From Clostridiales bacterium (GTDB lineage Bacteria; Bacillota; Clostridia; Lachnospirales; Lachnospiraceae): DNA of 37,570 bases. Below, piece after piece: positions 9,231-16,751 of the stretch. The stretch covers positions 1 through 37,570 of the forward strand of contig JAAYRC010000245.1 of the NCBI GenBank assembly GCA_012518975.1, read 5' to 3'. The translations under genes and the position numbers were made by a program. Below the pieces are notes generated by a model, which saw only the letters and a list, made by a program, of their open reading frames with translations, searched no databases and was not told the DNA's origin. How positions within the stretch are numbered: position 1 is the first letter of the stretch; every line of letters begins with the position of its first letter.

Positions 9231-9260
9231 TTTATAAGCCTAAAACACAAGCTAATTCAA
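9231..9260 (-). promoter_or_regulatory. Candidate promoter of the GGDEF-EAL gene
   Basis: The minus strand shows TTGAAT, an 18-bp spacer and TATAAA in the short gap after nfnB, about 30 nt before the start codon. Confidence 0.4.
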
Positions 9261-9272
9261 TATTAGTAAAGT

Positions 9273-10664
9273 CTATACATTCTTAGATAACAAATAATCA
9301 TTCATAGCCTTTGCAGCTACTTTACCGGCACCCATGGCTAATATTACAGTAGCAGCACCAGTGACAGCATCACCACCAGCAAATACTCCCTCTCTTGAAC
9401 TTAAACCTGTAGCCTCATCAACTACTATACATCCATATTTATTACTCTCTAATCCTTTTGTTGTAGAAATAATTAAAGGGTTTGGACTAGTTCCTAGAGA
9501 CATAATTACAGTATTTAGGTCTAGTATAAAATCAGACCCCTCAATCTCTATAGGTCTTCTCCTTCCTGATTGGTCTGCTTCTCCTAGCTCCATTCTAACA
9601 CATCTCATACCCTTTACCCATCCTTTTTCGTCAACAAGAATTTCTTTAGGATTGGTTAAAAGTTGAAAATGTATTCCTTCCTCCTTAGCATGATGAACCT
9701 CCTCAATCCTTGCAGGAAGCTCCTCTTCACTTCTTCTATATACTATAGTAACCTCTGCACCAAGTCTTAAGGCAGTCCTAGCCGCATCCATTGCTACATT
9801 TCCTCCACCTACAACCGCAACCTTCTTGCCGGTTATAATGGGAGTATCATAGCTAGAGTCAAAGGCCTTCATCAGATTACTTCTTGTCAAATACTCGTTA
9901 GCAGAGAACACACCATTGGCATTCTCACCAGGTATACCCATAAATTTGGGTAATCCGGCTCCACTTCCAACAAATACAGCCTCAAAGCCCTCATCATTCA
10001 TAAGCTCATCTATGGTTACTGATTTACCCACAATAACATTTGTTTCTATCTTTACACCCAATGCTCTAACATTCTCAATTTCTGGTCTTACCACTGCCTC
10101 TTTAGGAAGTCTAAATTCAGGTATACCATACACCAACACCCCACCAGGTTCATGTAGTGCTTCAAATATTGTCACATCATATCCCATCTCGGCCATTTCC
10201 TTGGCACAGGTAAGTCCTGCTGGTCCTGATCCAATAATTGCAACCTTTCTTCCATTCTTATTCTTGGGTTGTGAGGGCTTAATACCATTCTCTCTTGCCC
10301 AATCGGCTACAAATCTCTCAAGCTTACCTATTGATACAGGATCTCCCTTAATACCACGGATACATACTTGTTCACACTGGACCTCCTGGGGGCATACTCG
10401 TCCGCAAATGGCGGGCAAGGCTGAGTACTTATTAATAATCTGATATGCCTCATTTATGTCTTTATTAACTACTTCATTAATAAATCCCGGTATATCTATA
10501 GAAACTGGACATCCCTTAATACATTTTGCGTTCTTACACTGTATACAGCGACTAGCCTCAGCTACAGCCTCATCTAATGTATAGCCTAAGCATACCTCTT
10601 CAAAATTCTTAGCTCTTACCTTCGGGTCCTGTTCCTTTATGGGAACCTTTTTTAATACGTCCAC
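9273..10664 (-). CDS. nfnB: NfnB: NADPH-binding subunit of NADH-dependent reduced ferredoxin:NADP+ oxidoreductase (GltD-like)
   Basis: With NfnA this flavin-based bifurcating enzyme couples reduced ferredoxin and NADH to the reduction of two NADP+. The N-terminal region has two cysteine clusters (CIQCKNAKCIKGCP and CGRVCPQEVQCEQVC) for 4Fe-4S centres. It is followed by an FAD-binding GSGPAGLTCA, the GGVLVYGIPEFRLPK motif, an NADPH-binding GGGNVAMDAAR and the C-terminal GVFAGGDAVTGAATV. The 463-aa length matches the family. The start is a GTG, 11 nt after AGGAGG. It follows nfnA by 40 nt in the same orientation, the gene order expected of nfnAB. A GltD-type glutamate synthase small subunit is the usual mis-annotation; the adjacent NfnA makes Nfn more likely. 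Confidence 0.9.
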   Translation of the reverse strand: MDVLKKVPIKEQDPKVRAKNFEEVCLGYTLDEAVAEASRCIQCKNAKCIKGCPVSIDIPGFINEVVNKDINEAYQIINKYSALPAICGRVCPQEVQCEQVCIRGIKGDPVSIGKLERFVADWARENGIKPSQPKNKNGRKVAIIGSGPAGLTCAKEMAEMGYDVTIFEALHEPGGVLVYGIPEFRLPKEAVVRPEIENVRALGVKIETNVIVGKSVTIDELMNDEGFEAVFVGSGAGLPKFMGIPGENANGVFSANEYLTRSNLMKAFDSSYDTPIITGKKVAVVGGGNVAMDAARTALRLGAEVTIVYRRSEEELPARIEEVHHAKEEGIHFQLLTNPKEILVDEKGWVKGMRCVRMELGEADQSGRRRPIEIEGSDFILDLNTVIMSLGTSPNPLIISTTKGLESNKYGCIVVDEATGLSSREGVFAGGDAVTGAATVILAMGAGKVAAKAMNDYLLSKNV

Positions 10665-10704
10665 TATAATACTATCCTCCTAGCAATTATTCCATAAAAC
10701 AAAC

Positions 10705-11607
10705 CTAATTATCATGACACTCACATCCAGCATGATGGTGGGTATCTCCCTCTCTCTCACGAAGAACACTTTTACCCTCCTGTGTCTTATACATTGCAAG
10801 CCTGTTCATAGCCTCATCAAAATTAACTAAATGTCCATCAAACTCCGGACCATCTACACAGGCAAATTTTATTTGATCACCTATTGTAAGCCTACATGCA
10901 CCACACATACCAGTACCATCCACCATAATTGGATTCATACTTACTATAGTTTTTATACCAAGCTCCTTTGTGAGTATGCATACATACTTCATCATTATCA
11001 TAGGACCAATGGCAACAATTAAATCGTAGCTCTGGCCTTTTTCATTAACAAGATACTTGATACAGTCATTTACGTTTCCAGCCATTCCATAAGACCCATC
11101 ATCAGTAGTTATGTAAATATTCTTAGCGTATTGCTTTATCTGATCTTCAAGAATAATAAGGTCTTTGCTTCTTGCTCCAATTATACAGTCAGCTTCATAT
11201 CCATTTTCCTTCATCCATTTTACTTGAGGATATACTGGAGCAGCTCCTACGCCTCCTGCAACGAAAAGTACCTTTTTCTTACTTAGCTCCTCCTTGGGCA
11301 TCTTTATTAGCTCGGATCTTTGACCTAGGGGGCCTGTAAAATCACGAAAAGCATCGCCCTCTTTATATTCAGCTAATAGCTTTGTTGAATTTCCCAAAGC
11401 TTGAAAAACAATTGTAACGGTACCTGCTTCCCTATCATAATCACAGATGGTAAGAGGAATACGCTCTCCCTTTTCATCCGCTATAAGTATAATAAACTGC
11501 CCTGGGTAACAATGAGCTGCAACTCTAGGGGCAATAACATCCATAAGATGTATTGAATTGGCAAGCTTTACCTTTTTGCTAATGGTATAAGAATTATTAT
11601 CTGTCAT
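10705..11607 (-). CDS. nfnA: NfnA: NADH-binding FAD/[2Fe-2S] subunit of NfnAB
   Basis: The protein belongs to the dihydroorotate dehydrogenase electron-transfer (PyrK) type family. Visible parts are an N-terminal FAD-binding barrel, an NAD-binding domain starting with LFVAGGVGAAPVYPQ and a C-terminal [2Fe-2S] motif GTGMCGACRLTIGDQIKFACVDGPEFDGH. In NfnAB this subunit takes NADH electrons to the bifurcating system. The 300-aa length is slightly above the usual 280 because of an unusual tail ending HHHAGCECHDN, rich in His and Cys. It is the first gene of the nfnA-nfnB transcript, with a promoter at 11677-11705. A sulfide dehydrogenase or PyrK role is possible but fits less well with nfnB next to it. 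Confidence 0.9.
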   Translation of the reverse strand: MTDNNSYTISKKVKLANSIHLMDVIAPRVAAHCYPGQFIILIADEKGERIPLTICDYDREAGTVTIVFQALGNSTKLLAEYKEGDAFRDFTGPLGQRSELIKMPKEELSKKKVLFVAGGVGAAPVYPQVKWMKENGYEADCIIGARSKDLIILEDQIKQYAKNIYITTDDGSYGMAGNVNDCIKYLVNEKGQSYDLIVAIGPMIMMKYVCILTKELGIKTIVSMNPIMVDGTGMCGACRLTIGDQIKFACVDGPEFDGHLVNFDEAMNRLAMYKTQEGKSVLREREGDTHHHAGCECHDN

Positions 11608-11676
11608 TTATAAACCTCATTTCTTTCAATATTCAAGCTCAATAAAAAATCAAGCCTCTATTAATATTCAACTTTC

Positions 11677-11705
11677 ATTATAAGACAGTTAGACCAAAAA
11701 ATCCA
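11677..11705 (-). promoter_or_regulatory. Promoter of nfnAB
   Basis: The minus strand reads TGGATT, a 17-bp spacer and an exact TATAAT about 70 nt before the nfnA start. Confidence 0.6.
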
Positions 11706-11804
11706 GTATATTTTATATCTCTTTACCATTTAATTCTATTTTATTACATATATGTTGTCATCCACGCCTATTTTGTAAAACAATAATTAAAAAAGCAGAT
11801 TAAT

Positions 11805-12425
11805 CTATAAATAATCTGCCTCTAGCATTTTCAAAAATTCTTTATGATTTTTTATTTCTTCCTCTCTATCTACCCCCATTCTTCCAAGCCTATCACATCT
11901 ACATAGAAGTGCAATATCGTGAACATCTGTATCTTTTACCATTTGTGTAGGATTTCCATGGGGCAATCCCTTTAATACGTATAGCATATGCATATGATAT
12001 TTTACCATCATACTGACCCTATTAATAAAATCTATATCACTAGTGTAAAATTCAAGGAAAGTAATACTAAGTCTAGCCCCCACAAGATCATGGTCATAGG
12101 ATGTGATTCTTCCCTTTCTGATTCTTGTAGTATCTGGCTTTCCTATATCATGTAGAAGAGCCGCCCACATAAAGACCTTACTATCATGACTCTCCTCTCT
12201 TACCTTTGCCGCTTCATCAATAACCATCATGGTGTGATTCCATACATTCCCCTCAGGGTGATACTTCTTTGACTGTTCTACTTTTTTTAGGTCAAGGACC
12301 ATACTAAGAGGGTATGTCTCAAGCTCTTTTTCAATACTATTAAAGTATTTGGAAGGACAATCATCCTGTAACAAGTGTATATTAAGTTCTTCAAAACTAA
12401 TCTTATTTTTAGTTTGTCTATTCAT
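11805..12425 (-). CDS. HD-domain phosphohydrolase-type protein
   Basis: The 206-aa protein contains an HD metal-dependent phosphohydrolase domain: an early histidine in NVWNHTMMVIDEA, the HD pair in LLHDIGKP, then SYDHDLVGARLS and a distal D in CRCDRLGR. This arrangement is close to the HD region of bacterial tRNA CCA-adding enzymes (KVEQSKKYHPEGNVWNH), but the nucleotidyltransferase part is absent, so it is a stand-alone hydrolase of unknown substrate. Its ATG overlaps the stop of the upstream 53-aa ORF (TAATG), implying translational coupling. Together with the 44-aa ORF it forms a three-gene operon. No signal peptide or membrane segment is present. Confidence 0.8.
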   Translation of the reverse strand: MNRQTKNKISFEELNIHLLQDDCPSKYFNSIEKELETYPLSMVLDLKKVEQSKKYHPEGNVWNHTMMVIDEAAKVREESHDSKVFMWAALLHDIGKPDTTRIRKGRITSYDHDLVGARLSITFLEFYTSDIDFINRVSMMVKYHMHMLYVLKGLPHGNPTQMVKDTDVHDIALLCRCDRLGRMGVDREEEIKNHKEFLKMLEADYL

Positions 12426-12586
12426 TATGATTCACGGATGGGGTTAGCTTTCTTTTTACCCGACTTGGCCTTCCCTTGAATTTCAGGAACTGGTTCAACT
12501 ATATTTTTTGGTATATTCATTTTTTGATGCCCCTCTGTTCCATGAGGCTGTCTTGGATCAGGTCTTCTCATACCAGCCTTAGCCAT
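12425..12586 (-). CDS. Small basic protein, 53 aa, uncharacterised
   Basis: The gene is below the ORF-track cut-off. ATG at 12586 follows AGGAGG by 7 nt and reads MAKAGMRRPDPRQPHGTEGH, with a middle motif VEPVPEIQGKAKSGKKKANP, then TAA. The TAA overlaps the ATG of the HD gene by one base. The peptide is hydrophilic, rich in Pro, Lys, Arg and Gly, and likely unstructured; there is no membrane segment. I believe similar short proteins exist in related Lachnospiraceae but cannot name a family. Good ribosome site, coupling and sensible codons make it a real gene. Confidence 0.75.
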   Translation of the reverse strand: MAKAGMRRPDPRQPHGTEGHQKMNIPKNIVEPVPEIQGKAKSGKKKANPIRES

Positions 12587-12600
12587 AGATTTTCCTCCTA

Positions 12601-12735
12601 TCATACATCATTATTAGGTATAGATTGTCTCTTTGCATTATTGTTCTTTTGCTTGTTTTCTCTTGTTATAGGTGTCTGTCCTTTAGCCTTTTTTATTCTT
12701 GCTTGTTTATTATCAGGTTGAGAATCTTTAGGCAT
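12601..12735 (-). CDS. Small basic protein, 44 aa, uncharacterised
   Basis: ATG at 12735 lies behind GGGAGG and reads MPKDSQPDNKQARIKKAKGQ, ending in TGA; the next gene's AGGAGG begins 2 nt after the stop. The peptide is made almost entirely of Lys, Arg, Gln, Asn and Pro, with no hydrophobic core, so it is probably disordered and possibly nucleic-acid binding. It is the first gene of the three-gene operon with the 53-aa protein and the HD protein. No function can be assigned. Confidence 0.65.
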   Translation of the reverse strand: MPKDSQPDNKQARIKKAKGQTPITRENKQKNNNAKRQSIPNNDV

Positions 12736-12872
12736 AAATACCTCCCTACTTTATTCTAACTTTATTGTTTATTATTAAGTATTATTTTCAACTTCTACTA
12801 TACTATCCCTTTAATTTTTTAACAAATAAGGTTAAATATGCTGGCATAGGAAAGCCATGACAAGCAAATACT

Positions 12873-13280
12873 ATGCTTATGAAAAAAAACTTTATTAACA
12901 ATTTTTTTATATGTGGCCTATGTGGATGGTGTATGGAATGCTTCTGGACTGGCCTTGGATCCTTTAAAAAATGGAAGTCAAATGATAGAACTCTTTCTTG
13001 TCATACCTCCATTTGGATGTTCCCTATATATGGCCTAGCTGCCTGTCTCAGTCCTATATGTACTAAACTACAAAAAAGGAATGCTCTTTTGCGAGGAGGT
13101 GTATATGCATTTTTAATTTATACAATTGAATACACTACTGGTGTTATTCTAAAGAAATACAGAGCATGTCCTTGGGACTATAGTAAATCAAAATTTAATA
13201 TTAAGGGCGTCATTCGATTTGATTATGCCCCAGCTTGGTTCTTGACTGGCTTAATATTTGAAAAAATTCTAGATAGATAA
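12873..13280 (+). CDS. CmpB-type small integral membrane protein (putative ABC-transporter type IV family)
   Basis: The 135-aa protein has about four hydrophobic segments and the conserved pattern of the family often labelled 'putative ABC transporter permease': GLCGWCMECFW near the N terminus, MFPIYGLA, EYTTGVILKK and PWDYSKSKFNIKGVIRFDYAPAW. Despite the label there is no transport evidence for the family. Most members carry one such unit of this length or are longer. No convincing ribosome site precedes either ATG at the start, so the start is uncertain (ATG 12873 or ATG 12879). It stands alone, upstream of the LexA-box promoter. Confidence 0.7.
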   Translation: MLMKKNFINNFFICGLCGWCMECFWTGLGSFKKWKSNDRTLSCHTSIWMFPIYGLAACLSPICTKLQKRNALLRGGVYAFLIYTIEYTTGVILKKYRACPWDYSKSKFNIKGVIRFDYAPAWFLTGLIFEKILDR

Positions 13281-13304
13281 AAACAAAAGCAGTACAAAAC
13301 ACAT

Positions 13305-13316
13305 GAACTATTGTTC
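13305..13316. promoter_or_regulatory. LexA (SOS) box 1
   Basis: GAACTATTGTTC fits the Gram-positive LexA/DinR consensus GAAC-N4-GTTC exactly, with the flanking G of GTTCG also matching. It ends 8 bp before the -35 element of the following promoter. Confidence 0.75.
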
Positions 13317-13324
13317 GATTTTTC

Positions 13325-13353
13325 TTGACTAAGACCTTACTCTTTGATACAAT
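13325..13353 (+). promoter_or_regulatory. Sigma-A promoter of the radical SAM/TIGR03915 operon
   Basis: TTGACT, a 17-bp spacer and TACAAT. The predicted start site near 13360 lies against LexA box 2. Confidence 0.8.
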
Positions 13354-13360
13354 TTACTTA

Positions 13361-13372
13361 GAACAAGTGTTT
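13361..13372. promoter_or_regulatory. LexA (SOS) box 2
   Basis: GAACAAGTGTTT fits GAAC-N4-GTTY, one base away from the perfect palindrome. It covers the expected transcription start, a classic repressing position. Confidence 0.65.
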
Positions 13373-13391
13373 GGTTAAGAGGACGAAAGTA

Positions 13392-14912
13392 ATGATTATT
13401 CAAGAAGCTATGACAATTCAAAGGAAATTAGAGATTTTATCTGATGCAGCCAAATATGATGTAGCCTGTACTTCCAGCGGCGTTAACCGTAAGGGTAAAG
13501 ACTCAAGTATAGGCAATAGCTTGGCCAGTGGAATTTGTCATTCCTTTTCTGCTGATGGAAGATGTATTTCCCTGCTAAAAATACTTTTTACAAATGAATG
13601 TATATTTGATTGTAAGTATTGCTTTAACCGGTCATCCAATGATGTGGTCCGCGCCTCCTTTACACCTGAGGAGATATGCGAGCTTACAATAGAATTTTAT
13701 CGAAGAAACTATATTGAAGGATTGTTTCTAAGCTCTGGTATTATGGTGAGTCCAAATCACACTATGGAGCTTATTTTCCAAGCCTTGAGAATGCTTAGAG
13801 AGGATTACAATTTCAATGGATATATTCATTGCAAGACTATTCCCGGAACTGATCAAGCCTTAATAGAAGCTATTGGTTGGTATGCAGATAGGATGAGCAT
13901 TAATCTTGAGCTTCCAACAGCAAGTAGTCTAAAGAAGCTGGCACCTCATAAGAGCAGAAATAATATTCTTAAGCCCATGCGTCAAATCCAGCTTAGGAGA
14001 GATATGAATAAGGATTACTTAGGCATCTATGACAGAAGCCTGGATTCAAAGCATACAAGGGCTAATAAGATTTCCGCTAGTAATACTAAGCTTCTCCTTC
14101 CAAGTAAAGAAGATTCAAAGAATATAGATAATAGTAATCAACTTACTCATAACACTACAAACAGTAATAAGAGCTTTACCAAGGAATTAAGTCAAGCTAT
14201 GGCTTCAACCTCCACTCTTTCACCTTATTGGAAACCTCCATCTGCATCTAGTAGGTATGTGCCTGCTGGCCAAAGCACTCAGATGATTATCGGTGCAACA
14301 GAGGAAAGTGACCTTCATATTATGTCCGTATCAGAGGCCCTATATGATAATTTTGATTTGAAGCGTGTATTCTATTCTGCTTTTATGAATGTGAACCAAG
14401 ATAATTTGCTACCCTCCACAGAAAATGGTCCTCCCCTCCTGAGAGAACATCGCCTATATCAGGCCGATTGGTTACTTAGGTTTTATGGCTTTAAGACTAG
14501 AGAGCTTTTAAGTGAAAGTAAGCCCAACTTCAACATATTTTTAGATCCAAAATGTGATTGGGCTTTGAGACATTTAGAACAATTCCCTATAGAGGTTAAT
14601 AAGGCGGACTATTTTACCCTGCTTCGAGTTCCTGGAATCGGAGTAAATTCTGCTAGAAGAATTATAATGGCGCGAAAAAACTCAGCTCTTGATTTTAAGG
14701 ACTTAAAAAAGATGGGGATAGTCCTAAAAAGAGCCGTATATTTTATTACCTGTAAGGGCAAAATGCTGTATCCAGTCAAACTTAACGAAGACTTTATCAC
14801 AAGAGAACTAATAGCTGATAATAAGAAACTACCCTTTGGAATAGACAAGGATATTACCTATAAGCAACTAAGTTTTTTCGATGATGTAAGCTTTCAGATT
14901 AACAATAAATAA
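13392..14912 (+). CDS. Putative DNA modification/repair radical SAM protein (TIGR03916 type)
   Basis: The family is a radical SAM group distantly related to spore photoproduct lyase and proposed to act in DNA repair. The cluster motif CIFDCKYC is intact, preceded by ILFTNE and followed by NRSSNDVVRASFTPEEI. Later blocks are YIHCKTIPGTD, SINLELPT, PAGQSTQMIIGA and LKRVFYSAF. The C terminus has a helix-hairpin-helix DNA-binding motif, LLRVPGIGVNSARRII. I choose ATG 13392, 8 nt after AGAGGA, over the TTG at 13371 in the track, giving 506 aa. That is longer than the usual roughly 420 because of a Ser/Asn/Thr-rich insertion of about 60 residues before PAGQST. It pairs with the TIGR03915-type gene 14 nt downstream. 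Two LexA boxes around the promoter support a damage-response role. Confidence 0.9.
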   Translation: MIIQEAMTIQRKLEILSDAAKYDVACTSSGVNRKGKDSSIGNSLASGICHSFSADGRCISLLKILFTNECIFDCKYCFNRSSNDVVRASFTPEEICELTIEFYRRNYIEGLFLSSGIMVSPNHTMELIFQALRMLREDYNFNGYIHCKTIPGTDQALIEAIGWYADRMSINLELPTASSLKKLAPHKSRNNILKPMRQIQLRRDMNKDYLGIYDRSLDSKHTRANKISASNTKLLLPSKEDSKNIDNSNQLTHNTTNSNKSFTKELSQAMASTSTLSPYWKPPSASSRYVPAGQSTQMIIGATEESDLHIMSVSEALYDNFDLKRVFYSAFMNVNQDNLLPSTENGPPLLREHRLYQADWLLRFYGFKTRELLSESKPNFNIFLDPKCDWALRHLEQFPIEVNKADYFTLLRVPGIGVNSARRIIMARKNSALDFKDLKKMGIVLKRAVYFITCKGKMLYPVKLNEDFITRELIADNKKLPFGIDKDITYKQLSFFDDVSFQINNK

Positions 14913-14926
14913 AGCGGGGGACAGCT

Positions 14927-15724
14927 ATGAATCTTACTAAAATTTTTGTCTGTGAAAATAGTATAGATGGAATCTTTACAGCTATTTACCAGGCTTGGAG
15001 TTCAGGATATGGACATGCTAATGTCAAGATTGAAGAAGAGTGTGAAAAAAACACTTATTCAAATATTCAATTATTTTCAGATTATATTCATGTAAAGACA
15101 AACATAGAACAAGCCTTAATGGTCTCACGTTCAATCAAAACAAAGATATCTCTCCAGGTCTACGAGATGGTTTGCCGGGTAGCCTTATCTAACTACCAAG
15201 GCAAGGGGGACTTAATTTATAGATTTTTAGTATTAGGCTTTCATATAGGTAAAGATATTATCGGTCACTTAAGTAATGAGATTGTAAACAAGATATTTAA
15301 GATAAATAGATATGTGAACAATGAGGTTCACCATCTTCTAGGCTTTATTCGTTTTACTGAGCAGGATAATGGAGTTCTGGCTTCAATTATTCATCCTAAG
15401 AATAATATCCTATCTCTTGTTACTCCCCATTTTGTTGATAGGCTTCCAAAAGAAAAATTTATTATTTTAGATGGGGATAGAGGTCTATGTAGTATTTACA
15501 TACCTAAAAAACCATGGGTTCTAGCTGAAGTTCCTGTAATGGATTCATATTCTTATGATAAAGATATAGCTAATGGTGATGATGAATATCAGGATTTGTG
15601 GAAGATATTCTTTGACAGCATCGCTATTAAGGAAAGGATTAATCCAAAGCTTCAAAGAAATAACCTCCCTATACGTTTTAGGAGGGATATGACAGAATTT
15701 TTTATAACAGATAAAAACTCTTAA
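14927..15724 (+). CDS. TIGR03915-family putative DNA repair protein
   Basis: This is the usual partner of the preceding radical SAM gene. The 265-aa length, the N terminus with the FVCENSIDGIFTAIYQAW block, and the ending LPIRFRRDMTEFF are typical of the family. The mid-region motif HHLLGFIRF and the Asp/His-rich SLVTPHFVDRLP resemble the DUF4130 domain. The biochemical activity is unknown; the association suggests that it handles or presents the DNA lesion to the radical SAM enzyme. GGGGGA precedes the ATG and the two genes are separated by only 14 nt, so they share the LexA-controlled transcript. A cytoplasmic protein, with no membrane segment. Confidence 0.87.
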   Translation: MNLTKIFVCENSIDGIFTAIYQAWSSGYGHANVKIEEECEKNTYSNIQLFSDYIHVKTNIEQALMVSRSIKTKISLQVYEMVCRVALSNYQGKGDLIYRFLVLGFHIGKDIIGHLSNEIVNKIFKINRYVNNEVHHLLGFIRFTEQDNGVLASIIHPKNNILSLVTPHFVDRLPKEKFIILDGDRGLCSIYIPKKPWVLAEVPVMDSYSYDKDIANGDDEYQDLWKIFFDSIAIKERINPKLQRNNLPIRFRRDMTEFFITDKNS

Positions 15725-15833
15725 GCCTTTTATTTTCTAATCTAAAAGATATATTATGAATATGTATAAATCAATTTGTGGGTGGAATACTAATCGAGTA
15801 AGGTGATATAAATTAAATTTAGGAGGAGTATCC

Positions 15834-16184
15834 ATGAAAAAGAAATTAAGCATATTCATAGCTTTATGCTGTGTAATTATGTTTACCTTCATAGCATGTG
15901 GCAATGAAGGTGACACCAATAATCCTGGTAAGGATAATACAATTGGCACTAATGATAATAATGATGATAACACAGGTGATACTACTAATGGCACCACTAA
16001 TGGCACTACTAATGACACTACTGGTGGTACTGGAGGTAATACAGAAGACATTACTGGTGGTGATATAGGTGATACAGGAAATACGGGTGGAATGACTGGT
16101 GATGATACTGGTACTACTGGCGGAACAACAGGGGGCAATACCGGTGGAACAACGGGTGGTACTACTCCAACAAATACACCCTAG
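15834..16184 (+). CDS. Lipoprotein with low-complexity Gly/Thr/Asn tail
   Basis: A signal peptide with positively charged start (MKKKL), hydrophobic core and lipobox FIAC at about residues 19-22 predicts membrane anchoring at a lipidated cysteine. The remaining 95 residues consist almost only of Gly, Thr, Asn and Asp in short repeats (TTNGTTN, GGTTGGNTGG). No domain is present. Such tails are flexible surface linkers or the shortened remnant of a larger lipoprotein. AGGAGGAG precedes the ATG. A terminator follows 50 nt after the stop. Tandem codon repeats mean its length may vary between strains. Confidence 0.75.
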   Translation: MKKKLSIFIALCCVIMFTFIACGNEGDTNNPGKDNTIGTNDNNDDNTGDTTNGTTNGTTNDTTGGTGGNTEDITGGDIGDTGNTGGMTGDDTGTTGGTTGGNTGGTTGGTTPTNTP

Positions 16185-16233
16185 TCAATAGATTTTTTAA
16201 AATAGGACAATCTTTTTTCTATAATATTAAAAT

Positions 16234-16260
16234 ACCCTTCCTATCTGGAAGGGTTGTTTT
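16234..16260. terminator. Bidirectional terminator between lipoprotein and fur-family gene
   Basis: Perfect 8-bp stem ACCCTTCC/GGAAGGGT with a 5-nt loop. On the plus strand TGTTTT follows; on the minus strand ATTTT follows. It lies between the two convergent genes. Confidence 0.75.
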
Positions 16261-16265
16261 AATTA

Positions 16266-16658
16266 TTATTTGTTTGCACAGTTTTTACATATACCAATAA
16301 TTTGTATCTGATGGTCCTTAATGATAAAACCTTCTGCTTCTATAGCTTCCTCTACTTCAACCATGGGGCAAGTTGGTAAATTATGAAACTTTTTGCATTC
16401 ATCACAAATTATATAGTGGGTATGGTCCTTATGACTTTCTTTATACCGATAAAATATCTCATTATCATTAAAATAATATTTATCTATTAAGTTCTGTTCG
16501 AGTAGCTGATCTATGTTTCTATAAATGGTTGATTTGGCAATTCTGGGAAGCTCCTTAGTGGTTCTATCATATATTTCATTAATTGAAAGGGGATGATGGG
16601 CTTCCTTTAATATTGATATTATTAATTTTCTTTGCCTTGTATTTCTAGTGCTTTGCAT
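16266..16658 (-). CDS. Fur-family metal-dependent transcriptional regulator
   Basis: The 130-aa protein has an N-terminal winged helix (STRNTRQRKLIISILKEA, IYDRTTKELPRIAKSTIYRNID) and a C-terminal metal-binding dimerisation domain. The latter has HKDHTHYIICDEC and the closing CKNC, the two CxxC pairs that bind structural zinc. Whether it is Fur, Zur or PerR cannot be settled; the short His-rich segment before the first CxxC is compatible with zinc sensing. The start follows AGAAGG. A consensus promoter and a small GGTG-N5-CACC palindrome, a possible operator, lie immediately upstream. It is downstream of the ABC genes but has its own promoter. Confidence 0.9.
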   Translation of the reverse strand: MQSTRNTRQRKLIISILKEAHHPLSINEIYDRTTKELPRIAKSTIYRNIDQLLEQNLIDKYYFNDNEIFYRYKESHKDHTHYIICDECKKFHNLPTCPMVEVEEAIEAEGFIIKDHQIQIIGICKNCANK

Positions 16659-16679
16659 TAGTACACCTTCTTATATTTT

Positions 16680-16735
16680 GGTGACAACCACCAATTACTA
16701 GCCTTTAGTATACAACTTTCCTATGATCGTTTCAA
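16680..16735 (-). promoter_or_regulatory. Promoter and possible operator of the fur-family gene
   Basis: The minus strand has TTGAAA (16730-16735), a 17-bp spacer and TATACT (16707-16712), followed by GGTG-N5-CACC (16680-16692) near the expected start site. The palindrome could be an autoregulatory site but does not match a Fur box that I recognise. Confidence 0.65.
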
Positions 16736-16751
16736 GACTTGACATTGTATT

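Noticed and set aside
9916-10443. 175-aa plus-strand ORF inside nfnB
   Set aside because: Antisense shadow of a well-conserved gene; Ser/Pro/Thr-rich composition typical of such shadows.
13371-13391. TTG start of the radical SAM gene in the ORF track
   Set aside because: The AGAGGA ribosome site is within this stretch and LexA box 2 overlaps it; ATG 13392 is correctly spaced.
15737-16138. 133-aa Pro/Val-rich minus-strand ORF
   Set aside because: It is the antisense of the Gly/Thr repeat lipoprotein, which has a signal peptide and ribosome site.
15840-16180. Tandem repeat tract considered as a CRISPR-like array
   Set aside because: The repeats are irregular codon-level repeats within a lipoprotein, with no constant repeat or spacer length.
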